The notes: generated by a model from the letters alone, not told the origin. DNA of 64,000 bases from Rariglobus sp041662485 (GCA_041662485.1 JBAZSJ010000011.1:49492-113491), one strand, 5' to 3'. Positions 35,054-43,120 are shown, counted from the stretch's first letter. Numbers and translations are program-made.

Positions 35054-35814
35054 GAATCCGTCCGTTTCAACTCTGCTTATGGCTCGGGCTGGCCTTGATG
35101 GCGGCGCCCTTGGCGCGCGCCCAGCAAAATCCCCCGCCCGACCCGGCGACCAGGGAGGCGGTGGATGACGACGAATACGCGGTCGTGAAAGTTTACGATC
35201 CGCTTGAGCCGTTCAACCGGGCGATGTTCAAGTTCAACAACGGCCTCTACGACTATGTTTTCCGTCCGGTCTCGACGGGCTACGTCAAGGTGACGCCGGT
35301 CAAGGTGCGCGACGGGCTCGGGAATTTTTTCTCAAACCTGGTTTTCCCCATCCGGTTTGTGAGCGACGTCCTGCAGGGCAAATTCAAGCGCGCGGGGCTT
35401 GAGACGAAAAAATTCTATGTCAACACGGTCGCCGGTCTCGGCGGCTTCATCCGGATTTCCGACGGCGTGCCTTCCATCGCCAACATTCCCGGCGAAGACC
35501 TCGGGCAGACTTTCGGCGTTTGGGGAATCCACAAGGGACCGTATCTGGTCCTTCCCGTGCTGGGACCCGGCACGGCGCGCGACACGGTCGGTCTGGTGGG
35601 CGACTACTTCCTGAATCCCATGCATTGGAACCAACTCCAGAATGTGAATGGATACCAATGGTGGTGGGATACGACGGTGCAGACGACCGACGCGGTGAAT
35701 TCGCTGCCGGGACGGCTCAAGCTCTATGACGAGCAGAAAAAGGCGGCCCTCGACCCCTATGTAGCCGTGCGCAGCGCCTACGTCCAGTATCGGGACGCGG
35801 CCGTGAAGAGGTGA
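35050..35814 (+). CDS. mlaA: MlaA/VacJ outer-membrane lipid-asymmetry protein
   Basis: 254 residues. A signal peptide ends LARAQ; a lipobox Cys is not seen, unlike E. coli MlaA. Family blocks present: YDPLEPFNRAMFKFNN near 53-68, RDGLGNFFSNLVFPIRFV near 90-107, and EDLGQTFGVWGIHKGPYLVL near 150-169. It removes mislocalised phospholipid from the outer leaflet. In this window it closes the mla operon, whereas in E. coli it is encoded apart. Confidence 0.92.
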   Translation: MRIRPFQLCLWLGLALMAAPLARAQQNPPPDPATREAVDDDEYAVVKVYDPLEPFNRAMFKFNNGLYDYVFRPVSTGYVKVTPVKVRDGLGNFFSNLVFPIRFVSDVLQGKFKRAGLETKKFYVNTVAGLGGFIRISDGVPSIANIPGEDLGQTFGVWGIHKGPYLVLPVLGPGTARDTVGLVGDYFLNPMHWNQLQNVNGYQWWWDTTVQTTDAVNSLPGRLKLYDEQKKAALDPYVAVRSAYVQYRDAAVKR

Positions 35815-35883
35815 AGCGCGCCGCCGAGGCGGCGGCGAAGGTTTCTCGTTTGCCAACTGGCGCGCGGGATTTTGTGTCGGTCC

Positions 35884-36474
35884 ATGCGAATCAGCGGCGG
35901 AACAGCGCGGGGCGTCCCGCTTCAAGTGCCCAAGGGCGATGCGGTGCGGCCGGCGACAGACGGGATGCGGCAGGCCGTGTTTTCCAGTCTGGCTTCGCGG
36001 CTGCCCGGAGCGCGCTTTGCCGATCTTTTTGCGGGCAGCGGAGGCTACGGACTGGAGGCGTTCAGCCGGGGCGCGGAGGGAGGGGTGTTTGTTGAAAAAA
36101 GCGCGAAGGCCGCCGCGTGTATCCGGCAGAACATCGCGGCCGTGTGCAAAAGCGCGGGGAGGCCGGAGCAGGCGTTGAGACTTTTGCCGGTCGATGCGCT
36201 GACTTGGACACCGATGGCGGGCGAGGAGCCGGACTTGGTGTTCATCGATCCGCCCTACGAAATCATCGCGGAGGTGGGGCCGGGGCTTTTCGAGCGAATG
36301 TCGGCCTGGTGGCCGGCCGGAGCGGATCCGGTGGTGGTGTTCGAGATGCCGGGGGAACTGACTTTGGAGCCGCCGGGATGGACGTGCGTGAAACGTCTTG
36401 GCAAGGGAGCGCGCCAGCCGACGGTGGCGTTTTTTCGCCGCAGCCAAAACTTATCCGAGACGGGTAAGGGCTAA
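35884..36474 (+). CDS. rsmD: 16S rRNA (guanine966-N2)-methyltransferase
   Basis: 196 residues. RISGGTARGVPL at the start, then RPATDGMRQAVFSSL, SAM-binding FADLFAGSGGYGLEAFSRGA and catalytic FIDPPYE (a DPPY variant of N/DPPY). Methylates G966 of the small-subunit rRNA. The ATG at 35884 (MRISGG) is the usual N-terminus. Its last 24 bp overlap the convergent rsmE gene. Confidence 0.93.
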   Translation: MRISGGTARGVPLQVPKGDAVRPATDGMRQAVFSSLASRLPGARFADLFAGSGGYGLEAFSRGAEGGVFVEKSAKAAACIRQNIAAVCKSAGRPEQALRLLPVDALTWTPMAGEEPDLVFIDPPYEIIAEVGPGLFERMSAWWPAGADPVVVFEMPGELTLEPPGWTCVKRLGKGARQPTVAFFRRSQNLSETGKG

Positions 36475-37176
36475 CGCGGCGATCACGGCGGTTTCGACGC
36501 GGAGCACGCGGGAGCCAAGATGGGCAAGCGTGAAGCCCGCGGCGCGCAGCGCGGTGCGATCAGCTGGCCCAAACCCCCTCTCGGGCCCGATCGCAATCAG
36601 AAGACCTCCAGCTTGATCGGAAAGTTTGTCACTTATTAAGTGACAAACTTTCAGGGGGGTGGAGGCTTCGTAGTTGTCGAGGGCGAGGCGGTTGGAGGAG
36701 GCGGGCAATGTGGCGAGGGCGGAGGCGAGGGTGTGCGTCCAGGTGACCTCGGGGATGCGTGTGTCGAAGGCTTGGGCGGCACCGGTCAGGCAATGGCGGC
36801 GCCATTCGCCGGTCGTCCAGAGCGTGCTGGTCGCGTAGTTGGGATCGGCGCGCTCCGTGGCGACAAAATGGATGCAGCTTGCGCCCATCGTGGTTGCGTC
36901 GCGGAGGATGTCGCGGGCGGTTTGAGGGCGGGGCAGGCCGATCAACAGCGTGGTCGGCGGCAGCGGGGCGGGCGGCGCGCCCCAGACGAAGGTGAGCGTG
37001 AGCGCGTCGGGAGTGATGGACGCCAAGGTGCCTTTGCCAAGCGGGCCGTTGACAAGGCCCGCGTCGAAAGCGTCGCCTTCGCGCCGGCGAAGGACGTCGA
37101 GAATATGCCGGGCGCGCGGATCGGTGCGCGGGAGCGGAGCGGTCAGTTCGGCGGGCTCGAAAAGGACGAGATTCAT
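36451..37176 (-). CDS. rsmE: 16S rRNA (uracil1498-N3)-methyltransferase
   Basis: 241 residues, SPOUT-class enzyme. Seen: RARHILDVLRRREGDAFDAG near 22-41 (PUA-like N-terminal part), GASCIHFVATERAD near 99, and the SAM-knot segment LLIAIGPERGFGPADRTAL near 193-211. Methylates U1498 in the decoding region. Convergent with rsmD, sharing 24 bp. A CTAG-rich spacer lies directly upstream. Confidence 0.92.
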   Translation of the reverse strand: MNLVLFEPAELTAPLPRTDPRARHILDVLRRREGDAFDAGLVNGPLGKGTLASITPDALTLTFVWGAPPAPLPPTTLLIGLPRPQTARDILRDATTMGASCIHFVATERADPNYATSTLWTTGEWRRHCLTGAAQAFDTRIPEVTWTHTLASALATLPASSNRLALDNYEASTPLKVCHLISDKLSDQAGGLLIAIGPERGFGPADRTALRAAGFTLAHLGSRVLRVETAVIAALALTRLG

Positions 37177-37217
37177 GCTAGCAGCTAGCGGCTAGGAGCT
37201 AGGGTCTAGCGACTAGG
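37177..37217. repeat. CTAG-rich cluster (seven CTAG in 41 bp)
   Basis: CTAG recurs every 6-8 bp (GCTAGCAGCTAGCGGCTAGG and on). It fills the 36-bp space between rsmE and the aldo/keto reductase gene and even supplies the TAG stop of the latter. A related cluster lies at 60540. Confidence 0.8.
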
Positions 37218-38205
37218 TGGCGAGGATCGCGTCGATGGAGGCCAGTTCCTCGCTGGTGAAGTCGAGCGTCTTGAGGGCGGCGAGGTTGTCCTCGAGCTGG
37301 GAGACTTTGCTGGCGCCGATGAGGGCGGTGGTCACGCGTTTGTCGCGGATGGTCCACGCAAGCGCCATCTGGGCGAGCGACTGGCCGCGGGCCTGGGCGA
37401 CGGCGTTGAGTTTTTGGACCTTGGCGAGGGTTTCGGGCGTGATGCGATCAGCCTTGAGAAAGCCGTGGGCCTTCGAGGCGCGGGAGTCGTCGGGGATGCC
37501 GGCGAGGTAGCGGTTGGTCAGCAATCCTTGCGCGAGCGGCGAGAAGGGGATGCAGCCCATGCCCTCGGATTCGAGAACGCCGAGGAGCTCCGGCTCGATC
37601 CAGCGGTTAAACATGTTGTAAACCGGCTGATGGATGAGCGCGGGGGTGCCGAGATCGCGGAGGATCTTGGCGGCGCGGGCGGTTTCCTCGGGCTTGTAGT
37701 TGGAGAGGCCGACGTAAAGCGCCTTGCCGCTGCGCACGGCGTGGGCGAGGGCCCCCATCGATTCTTCGAGCGTGGTGTTGGGATCGGGGCGGTGATGGTA
37801 GAAGATGTCGACGTAATCGAGGTTCAGGCGCTTGAGCGACTGGTCGAGGGACGAGAGGAGGTATTTGCGAGAGCCCCACTCGCCGTAGGGGCCGGCCCAC
37901 ATGTGGTAGCCGGCTTTGGTGGAGACGATGAGTTCGTCGCGGTGGGCGGCGAGGTCGGAGGCGAGCAGCTTGCCGAAGTTTTCCTCGGCGGAGCCGGGAG
38001 GCGGGCCGTAGTTGTTGGCGAGATCGAAGTGGGTGATCCCGAGGTCGAAGGCGCGGCGCACGATGGCGCGCCCGTTTTCGTAGACGTCGACACCTCCGAA
38101 GTTGTGCCAGAGCCCCAGGGAAATCAGAGGGAGCTGGATACCGGAGCGACCGCAGCGGCGGTAGATGCCAGGGGTGTTGTAACGTGCGGGGGAGGGGGAA
38201 TACAT
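37213..38205 (-). CDS. Aldo/keto reductase, YghZ-like (L-glyceraldehyde 3-phosphate reductase type)
   Basis: 330 residues with a TIM-barrel AKR. Seen: FDLANNYGPPPGSAEENFG near 59 (Asp and Tyr of the tetrad), VSTKAGYHMWAGPYGEWGSR near 94 (Lys) and IFYHHRPDPNTTLEE near 135 (His). The KAGY.MW.GPYGEWGSRKYL stretch is characteristic of the YghZ/AKR14 branch, which reduces methylglyoxal and L-glyceraldehyde 3-phosphate. It is NADPH-dependent in the family. A 411-bp spacer lies upstream. Confidence 0.9.
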   Translation of the reverse strand: MYSPSPARYNTPGIYRRCGRSGIQLPLISLGLWHNFGGVDVYENGRAIVRRAFDLGITHFDLANNYGPPPGSAEENFGKLLASDLAAHRDELIVSTKAGYHMWAGPYGEWGSRKYLLSSLDQSLKRLNLDYVDIFYHHRPDPNTTLEESMGALAHAVRSGKALYVGLSNYKPEETARAAKILRDLGTPALIHQPVYNMFNRWIEPELLGVLESEGMGCIPFSPLAQGLLTNRYLAGIPDDSRASKAHGFLKADRITPETLAKVQKLNAVAQARGQSLAQMALAWTIRDKRVTTALIGASKVSQLEDNLAALKTLDFTSEELASIDAILAT

Positions 38206-38616
38206 GGGTTAAAACGACGGACAACGTGTAAAAATGACGGGACAATCCGGATGAAAATGGCGCGCTTTCCGAGAAGAGAAAAATTTATCCAAACATTAAT
38301 CGAGGGGAAACGATTCAAAAGACGTGTGCGTAAATGAATGGGGTGAGGTCCGGGAAAATCGCGCCCACTTTTGGCGTCCGTGCAATAAAAAGCACGTCCG
38401 GACAATTTTCGTATGAGGAATGGACCGGAATCTCGACGTGGCTCGAATGCACCATTGGGCGGCTCGGTTGGCAACCGGGAACTCGCCTGTGACTGCAAGC
38501 CCTGCTTCATCAAGGGCGGAGTTGGCGGCGGGCCCGTTCCGCACGGTGAGCACCCAGGCATGCAGACTCCCCTGGAAAGCGGACGTGGTCGCACGCCCAG
38601 GCCACGTTGGCGGCGG
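38206..38616. other. 411-bp intergenic region, promoter side of the reductase gene
   Basis: No credible gene; the ORFs crossing it are antisense shadows. The first 200 bp next to the reductase start are AT-rich (for example AAAAATTTATCCAAACATTAA) and contain GAAACGATTC, which could be part of a LacI-type operator. The rest has balanced composition without further structure that I can see. Confidence 0.5.
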
Positions 38617-39915
38617 TTATTTGACGAAGAAGGGGAAGTTGTCGGCGCTGGCTCCGCCGCGGCCGTCGCGGACGATGCAGAACACGCGGTAGGCGCCGCC
38701 CCTGGAAGGCGTGCGCATTTGCAGGACGGGACCGTCGGCCTTCACGATGCACTCAGGCAGGGAGGTAGGGGCGGATTCCTTGTCGCCGCCTGTTTTGCGG
38801 TCGGTGCTTTCGGCGACGACCTGCCAGTCGTAGACGAGGGGATCGTTTTCGGAGTCGCGGGTCTTGGCGGTGACGGTGACCGGGGTGTTGGCGGCGATTT
38901 CCTTTTGCTTGAAGGAGGCGTCCAGCATCTCGATGCGTGGGCTGCGGTTTTCCGGCCAGCGGTTGGTCCATGCATAGGTGATCGCGTCAACCGAGGGGAG
39001 TTTTTCTCCGGTGGGGAGGAACATGCCATACCATGTCGAGGTGGTTTCCTGCTTCTGCCCCCAGAAGAAAGCGAAGGTGCCGAGGCAGCGCCCCGGGTTG
39101 TCCTCCATCACGGTGGTGTGCGTGGTGTAATAATGGGCGGCTTTGTCACGGCTGGCGGGTTCGATCGGCGCCCCCCAGGAAGTGTTTGCGACCTCCCAAT
39201 GGCCGACGGGGCCGAACTCGGTGAGGAGGAAGGGCTTTTTCCAGCCGGCCTCGTTGAGGGTCTTGCCTATATCGGGGGCGGAGGCGTAGGCGTTGACGCC
39301 GAGGATATCGAGGCCCGTGTAGTGGGCCATGAGCGAGCGGACCTTGTCGGTGGCGGCACCGGCGATGACAGTGGCGACGGGGTGGTTGGGGTCTTCCTCG
39401 TGCACGATCCTGGCGAGTTCGTTGAGTTCTTTCCAGATGCGGACGTCCTGATCGTTGCCGGTGAAGGCCTCCATTTCGTTGCCGAGACCCCAGATCAGGA
39501 GGGCGGGGTGGTTCCTGTATTTGCGAACGACGGCGCGGACGGTGTCGCGCTGGGCCTTGATTTGCGCGGGATCGCCGTAATCGAAACCGTGGCGCTTGTG
39601 CTGGATCCAGATGCCGGCCATGACACCGAGATCAAGGGCCTGGCAGCGGTCGAGGAGGGTTTTCCCATTTTCCCGTTTGTCGAGCTGCTCGGCGCCCCAG
39701 GTGCGGATGGTGGTCGCTCCGAGTTTACAGGCCAGCTCGAGATGGGTGTCGCCGCCGACTCCGCGGATCTCGTAGGGGATGCCGTTTTTGGTGAGGCTGT
39801 AGTGGCCGCCGCCATCATTGACGACGCGCACGACGGAGGGCGGGGCGGCGAGCAGGGACGCGGCGGTGGCAAGGGCGGTCAGGAGGCCGCACAGTCGAAA
39901 GGGGAGGGGGCGCAT
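38617..39915 (-). CDS. Secreted glycoside hydrolase, GH2-like TIM barrel
   Basis: 432 residues: signal peptide (about 1-23, ending SLLAA), then a (beta/alpha)8 domain resembling the catalytic part of GH2 enzymes. The acid/base Glu is in WGLGNEMEAF (near 145) and the nucleophile Glu in LLTEFGPVGHWE (near 235). The C-terminal 100 residues (from about 330) look like an Ig/PKD-type module (ANTPVTVTAKTRDSENDPLV). The substrate is not predictable, possibly a beta-glucan or glucuronide/mannan. It lacks the N-terminal sugar-binding domains of full GH2 proteins. Expected periplasmic or extracellular. Confidence 0.8.
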   Translation of the reverse strand: MRPLPFRLCGLLTALATAASLLAAPPSVVRVVNDGGGHYSLTKNGIPYEIRGVGGDTHLELACKLGATTIRTWGAEQLDKRENGKTLLDRCQALDLGVMAGIWIQHKRHGFDYGDPAQIKAQRDTVRAVVRKYRNHPALLIWGLGNEMEAFTGNDQDVRIWKELNELARIVHEEDPNHPVATVIAGAATDKVRSLMAHYTGLDILGVNAYASAPDIGKTLNEAGWKKPFLLTEFGPVGHWEVANTSWGAPIEPASRDKAAHYYTTHTTVMEDNPGRCLGTFAFFWGQKQETTSTWYGMFLPTGEKLPSVDAITYAWTNRWPENRSPRIEMLDASFKQKEIAANTPVTVTAKTRDSENDPLVYDWQVVAESTDRKTGGDKESAPTSLPECIVKADGPVLQMRTPSRGGAYRVFCIVRDGRGGASADNFPFFVK

Positions 39916-40072
39916 TATCGGCTATTTGTTCAGCGGGAGGGCTATTTTTGTAAAGACATTGAAGCGTCACCCCATGTTTGCCCATGGAGCTGGCGCCTTT
40001 TTAAAAACGGGCCTTGAATCAGGCCGCCCCCTTGCCGAGAAGTCATCAACGTTAACACCGCCCGTTTTCTCC

Positions 40073-40573
40073 ATGAAAAAACTTCCGTTGATCCTCTGTG
40101 TGTTTTGCGCGGCTGTGGCGGCTTCGTTTACTCCGAATATCCGAGCGGAAGCGACTCCGGCCCGGCCCCAATATGATTTGGGCGACCAGACGTCATCGAC
40201 CCTGACCGCGAAGGCTTGGAAGGCCGCCGAGTCCGGCGATCTCGCCGCTGTCAAGGCATACACCGCCCGCTGCATCCAACTCTACGAAGCTACCGCACTG
40301 ACCCAGCAGCGTGCGTTGACCGCGCCGCCTCCCACCGCCGATCCGGCGGTTGTTCACGCCAACTGGGCGCTCAACGATGTCGGCACCTGCTATTTTATCC
40401 TCGGCCAAGCCTTGGAAAAAGCGAATCAGGCGTCCGATGCGATCAAGGCCTACAAGACCTTGGTCGAGAAACTCGCCTACTCCAAATGCTGGGATACGAA
40501 GGGCTGGTTTTGGAGCCCGGCCGACGCCGCCCGCGGGCGCGTGAAGGCTCTTGCGTTTGACGCGGCCCAGTAA
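40073..40573 (+). CDS. Secreted TPR-like protein
   Basis: 166 residues with a signal peptide (MKKLPLILCVFCAAVAAS...RAEA) and a short helical-repeat body: AKAWKAAESGDLAAVKAYTA and DVGTCYFILGQALEKANQAS, resembling tetratricopeptide units. Related proteins are sometimes labelled beta-glucanase precursor in Verrucomicrobia, but no glycosidase residues are visible here. Divergent from the GH2-like gene (157-bp gap), so a functional link is possible but unproven. Confidence 0.65.
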   Translation: MKKLPLILCVFCAAVAASFTPNIRAEATPARPQYDLGDQTSSTLTAKAWKAAESGDLAAVKAYTARCIQLYEATALTQQRALTAPPPTADPAVVHANWALNDVGTCYFILGQALEKANQASDAIKAYKTLVEKLAYSKCWDTKGWFWSPADAARGRVKALAFDAAQ

Positions 40574-40679
40574 CCCACCCCGATTCCTGTTTTTTCGATT
40601 TGTCGGGGAGGCTTCTTCTGAACCGCGCCCCTCGACCGTGGGCTGCTCGCGATTATTTCCGATCCAAGCATGTCGGCCA

Positions 40680-40909
40680 ACGTCCCGGCCAAGCAGCCTT
40701 GGAATTGCACGATGAGGTCTCAAAACTGCCTTGGCCGGGGTCTTCAGAGGTGAAAAACGATGTAGCAGGAGGCGCACAAAACGGGGCGCCCCCCGTGGGA
40801 AAAAACGGATTTCGAGCTGTATTGTGAGAGTTCATACGGCTTTCTCAAGAAATTGTCATACAGCCTGATAATGCCGAAAAAGATTGGTGCGGTCGCCGGG
40901 AATCGAACC
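40680..40909 (+). pseudogene. Decayed 3' end of a second tyrosine integrase, left of attL
   Basis: The frame encodes ALELHDEVSKLPWPGSSE, nearly the same as the intact integrase (ALELHDEVAKLPWLGSEN, about 49990-50040). After an in-frame TGA at 40825 the frame goes on as EFIRLSQEIVIQPDNAEKDW up to CGRRESN at the att core, paralleling ELIHLAQHVVTEGDASEKQW in the intact protein. The upstream 300 codons are missing. It is a remnant of a related element previously integrated at the same tRNA. Confidence 0.85.
40885..40909. other. attL core of the prophage (25 bp)
   Basis: TGGTGCGGTCGCCGGGAATC plus GAACC, identical to 50184-50208 (3' 25 bases of tRNA-Gly incl. CCA and half the T arm, on the opposite strand). 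Sequence diverges at once to the right. Confidence 0.93.
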
Positions 40910-40950
40910 TGACGGACGCGGACTGTGAAGCCTTTATTGATCAAGCTCGG

Positions 40951-41247
40951 GTGTGGCAGGTCAGGACCGGTGGTGTAGTCATAGACGCACAAAACCTTGC
41001 GGCTTGTCATGCGGTAGGGGTTTTGGCCCGTGCGGAAATCTTGGACAGACAAAAGCAGGACAAGCCCGACTGCGGCTTCCCGTCTTGCTCCTCCCCGCAA
41101 GGGGCGTGCCTTGACGGGTCTGGCAGTCGTGGGGGTGGGCTGGCGCAATTCGATTCTCTCAAGTGGATTTCTTGCCGTGCCTGTGGCGGTCGTTCTGAGC
41201 CGGATTCACCTGTTTGCGAGCATTGTGGGCGGGAGGTGGCGTCATGA
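40951..41247 (+). CDS. Displaced 3' tail of the integrase gene or a small zinc-ribbon ORF
   Basis: The open frame is continuous with the integrase frame across the att core: counting from 48948 through 50208 and on from 40910 gives 1599 bp with no stop, 533 codons. In the excised circle the integrase would therefore gain this tail. The end carries a zinc-ribbon-like pattern, CRACGG...CEHCG (last 25 residues). The stop overlaps the next start (ATGA at 41244). In the integrated state a GTG at 40951 is the only early start and may not be used. Conservation of the frame up to the att core in the decayed copy supports coding here. Confidence 0.55.
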   Translation: MWQVRTGGVVIDAQNLAACHAVGVLARAEILDRQKQDKPDCGFPSCSSPQGACLDGSGSRGGGLAQFDSLKWISCRACGGRSEPDSPVCEHCGREVAS

Positions 41248-41519
41248 GCTATAACGAATGCCCCGAAGAATATGAGGGTTATGAATTTCCCTCTCGTGTC
41301 GTGAGCGCTTCAATCCGCACGCATTTCGTCCTCCTGCGGGGTTCTGACTGCCTTCGGGATGCCGGTGCGCCTGCCTATGTGGTGGACCGGATGGCAACCC
41401 TTGCTGCCGTCGCTCGCCAAAACAAACGGGATGCGGTGCGTCTGATGGCTGCTGTCTACGGCTGTTTGCCTGATGAACCGGACAATCGCCCTTTCATGGT
41501 GCGGGGAGGGGCTTCCTGA
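41244..41519 (+). CDS. Small inovirus protein of unknown function
   Basis: 91 residues, beginning MSYNECPEEYEGYEFPSRVV. Soluble, no membrane segment. A helical central part (YVVDRMATLAAVARQNKRDA) precedes PDEPDNRPF. It overlaps the upstream frame by ATGA and the replication gene by TGATG, so it is translated as part of the replication operon. Possibly a replication accessory or regulatory protein; nothing in the sequence decides. Confidence 0.65.
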   Translation: MSYNECPEEYEGYEFPSRVVSASIRTHFVLLRGSDCLRDAGAPAYVVDRMATLAAVARQNKRDAVRLMAAVYGCLPDEPDNRPFMVRGGAS

Positions 41520-42373
41520 TGGAGCTGCGGCCATACGCTCCGCCGACGTTCTGGACGCCTCAAGGCGCGTGGGCGAAACGTCGTCAGCTTGAACGGAAGG
41601 GGTTTCCTACCGATCTGCGGGACTGGCGTTTTATCACCCTGACTCTTGATCCCAAAGACTATGAAGACCCCTGCATAGCGTGGCTCCTCGGCAAGCGTCA
41701 CTTGCGCGAATTCATTTACCGCCTCAAAAAGGAATACAAGTTCACCCGCTGGTGTTGGAAATTGGAATTTCACGAGGCGGACGAATTGGGGCGGATTTAT
41801 CCCCACTGGCACCTCCTGATTGAGCACAAGACGAAGATTGATAAGGACCGTATCTCGGAGCTTTGGGGCAAGGGCCGCACGAATATCAAGCGGGTTGATA
41901 AACAGGATTTCGATTACCTGTTTAAATACGCAACTAAGGCCATCGAGAGTATTCCAGATTGGATACTGAGCCGGACGAACGTCCGCCTTTTCCAGACCTC
42001 TAAGGGGTTCTTTCCCCCTGCACCAATTCCGGCTGATGACGTAGAGAAACAAAACAATGAAATCGCGTCCCCCCGCGACGGGGAAGACGGACCGGTCCCT
42101 GAAACACAAAACTATGATCGGCATTTTGAGACCATAGGGGAGAGATTAAAACGCTGGTCCCGCTACGTCGTCAGCCGGTCAACTTCCCCCGAGGGACACG
42201 TCACGCATCAGATGTTTGAGATGCTCTGTGACTCGTGGGGCCAACTTCTCGTCCGCATCGGACGAATCAAAATTTCAAGCCGTATCTCGTGCTTGGATCT
42301 AACCGTAAGAGAAAACTGCATACAAACATCATGTCTCAACTACCTATCAGCATACCTGCCGGCATCCATCTGA
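41519..42373 (+). CDS. Phage replication initiator, HUH endonuclease (gpII/RstA-like)
   Basis: 284 residues. The three rolling-circle motifs are visible: motif 1 FITLTLDP (38-45), motif 2 PHWHLL with the metal-binding HWH at 96-98, and motif 3 YLFKYATK with the catalytic tyrosine at 133 or 137. This protein should nick the double-strand replicative form at the plus origin and religate the displaced strand, as gpII does in Ff phages. The C-terminus beyond about residue 230 is less structured and overlaps the next gene by 43 bp in another frame. Start fixed by the TGATG overlap with the preceding gene. Confidence 0.85.
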   Translation: MELRPYAPPTFWTPQGAWAKRRQLERKGFPTDLRDWRFITLTLDPKDYEDPCIAWLLGKRHLREFIYRLKKEYKFTRWCWKLEFHEADELGRIYPHWHLLIEHKTKIDKDRISELWGKGRTNIKRVDKQDFDYLFKYATKAIESIPDWILSRTNVRLFQTSKGFFPPAPIPADDVEKQNNEIASPRDGEDGPVPETQNYDRHFETIGERLKRWSRYVVSRSTSPEGHVTHQMFEMLCDSWGQLLVRIGRIKISSRISCLDLTVRENCIQTSCLNYLSAYLPASI

Positions 42374-42654
42374 GTGCCGTTTCCGTTGGTGCCTTCGAAC
42401 TCGTCGCCGGTGTCGGTAAAGATTCCGGAAAACCCTACCAAAAGGTAGTCGGTCGCGGTGTCGCCGGTTCCAAATTCGTCAAGGTGACGCAATTCCTCAA
42501 TCCCGGGGAAGCTCCGTTGCTCTTCGGCACGGGTGACAAGTTCGAAGCCGATATCGTCGGCGTCGATTCCTTCGAAAAGGGCCGCGAGGTCATTTCCCTT
42601 TTCGTCGAACTGCGCCGTCCCTTCGTCGCGGACAAGCAGGAGGTGAAGAAATGA
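42331..42654 (+). CDS. Probable single-stranded-DNA-binding protein (gpV-like)
   Basis: 107 residues, beta-rich, no membrane segment: SAVSVGAFELVAGVGKDSGK, PYQKVVGRGVAGSKFVKVT, FEADIVGVDSFEKGREVIS. Its size, OB-like strand pattern and position directly behind the HUH gene fit the gpV ssDNA-binding protein that coats progeny strands before assembly. Assignment is positional; sequence similarity among inovirus gpV proteins is low. It starts at 42331 inside rep and ends with ATGA overlapping the next gene. Confidence 0.55.
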   Translation: MSQLPISIPAGIHLSAVSVGAFELVAGVGKDSGKPYQKVVGRGVAGSKFVKVTQFLNPGEAPLLFGTGDKFEADIVGVDSFEKGREVISLFVELRRPFVADKQEVKK

Positions 42655-42998
42655 CCGAGCGGACCAGCGCCCCGAGCGGGCGTCAGCCCGCCGGGGCGCT
42701 GGTCCGCCTGTCCTCGTTCAAAGGTATATTAAGTGTCAATCCGATGAGTCCTGAAGAAACACGAAAAGCGAACAGCCTCCGCGACCTGAAGTCCCAGGCC
42801 GCGCATCTTGCCCGCGAGATTGGGGCGATGCAGCTCAAGGTTGAATTCTATGCGGCGGACTGTTCGGACGGTCCGGACTCATACCGTCGAGAGATGGGCG
42901 TCCATATCGACCGCAACTGCGCATCTTTGGCCGAAATTGAGGCCTTGATTGCCGAATTAGAGGCAATGCCCGTCCAGCTCTCACTTTCGGCCGTATAG
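42651..42998 (+). CDS. Small phage protein of unknown function
   Basis: 115 residues. A strong Shine-Dalgarno (AGGAGGTG) lies 7 bases before the ATG at 42651, which overlaps the previous stop. The first 20 codons span a very strong hairpin (42659-42707). The remainder is a coiled-coil-prone helical protein (SLRDLKSQAAHLAREIGAMQ, ASLAEIEALIAELEAM). An internal ATG at 42744 (MSPEETRKAN) would avoid the hairpin but lacks a clear ribosome site. The role is unknown. Confidence 0.6.
   Translation: MTERTSAPSGRQPAGALVRLSSFKGILSVNPMSPEETRKANSLRDLKSQAAHLAREIGAMQLKVEFYAADCSDGPDSYRREMGVHIDRNCASLAEIEALIAELEAMPVQLSLSAV
42659..42707. other. Very strong hairpin at the beginning of a phage gene
   Basis: Outer arms GCGGACCAGCGCCCC (42659-42673) and GGGGCGCTGGTCCGC (42693-42707) are perfectly complementary. 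An inner stem GCGGGC/GCCCGC closes a GTCA loop. About 21 bp of stem in total with one small asymmetric bulge. There is no T run, so it is not a standard terminator. In filamentous phages such structures act as packaging signal or origin elements. Confidence 0.85.
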
Positions 42999-43120
42999 GC
43001 CAAACAAACCACTTTCTGGCAAAGGCCTGAAACTCGATGCGGGTGGCACGTGTTGAGAAAATAATCCGCCACCGTGGGCCGTCCGGCTCCGTAGTTCCTC
43101 GGGCTCAATGCCCGTTTATT

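Noticed and set aside
41030..41254. Alternative ORF with hydrophobic stretch at the prophage left end
   Set aside because: Overlaps the frame that is continuous with the integrase and ends by ATGA overlap; no start signal or supporting features.
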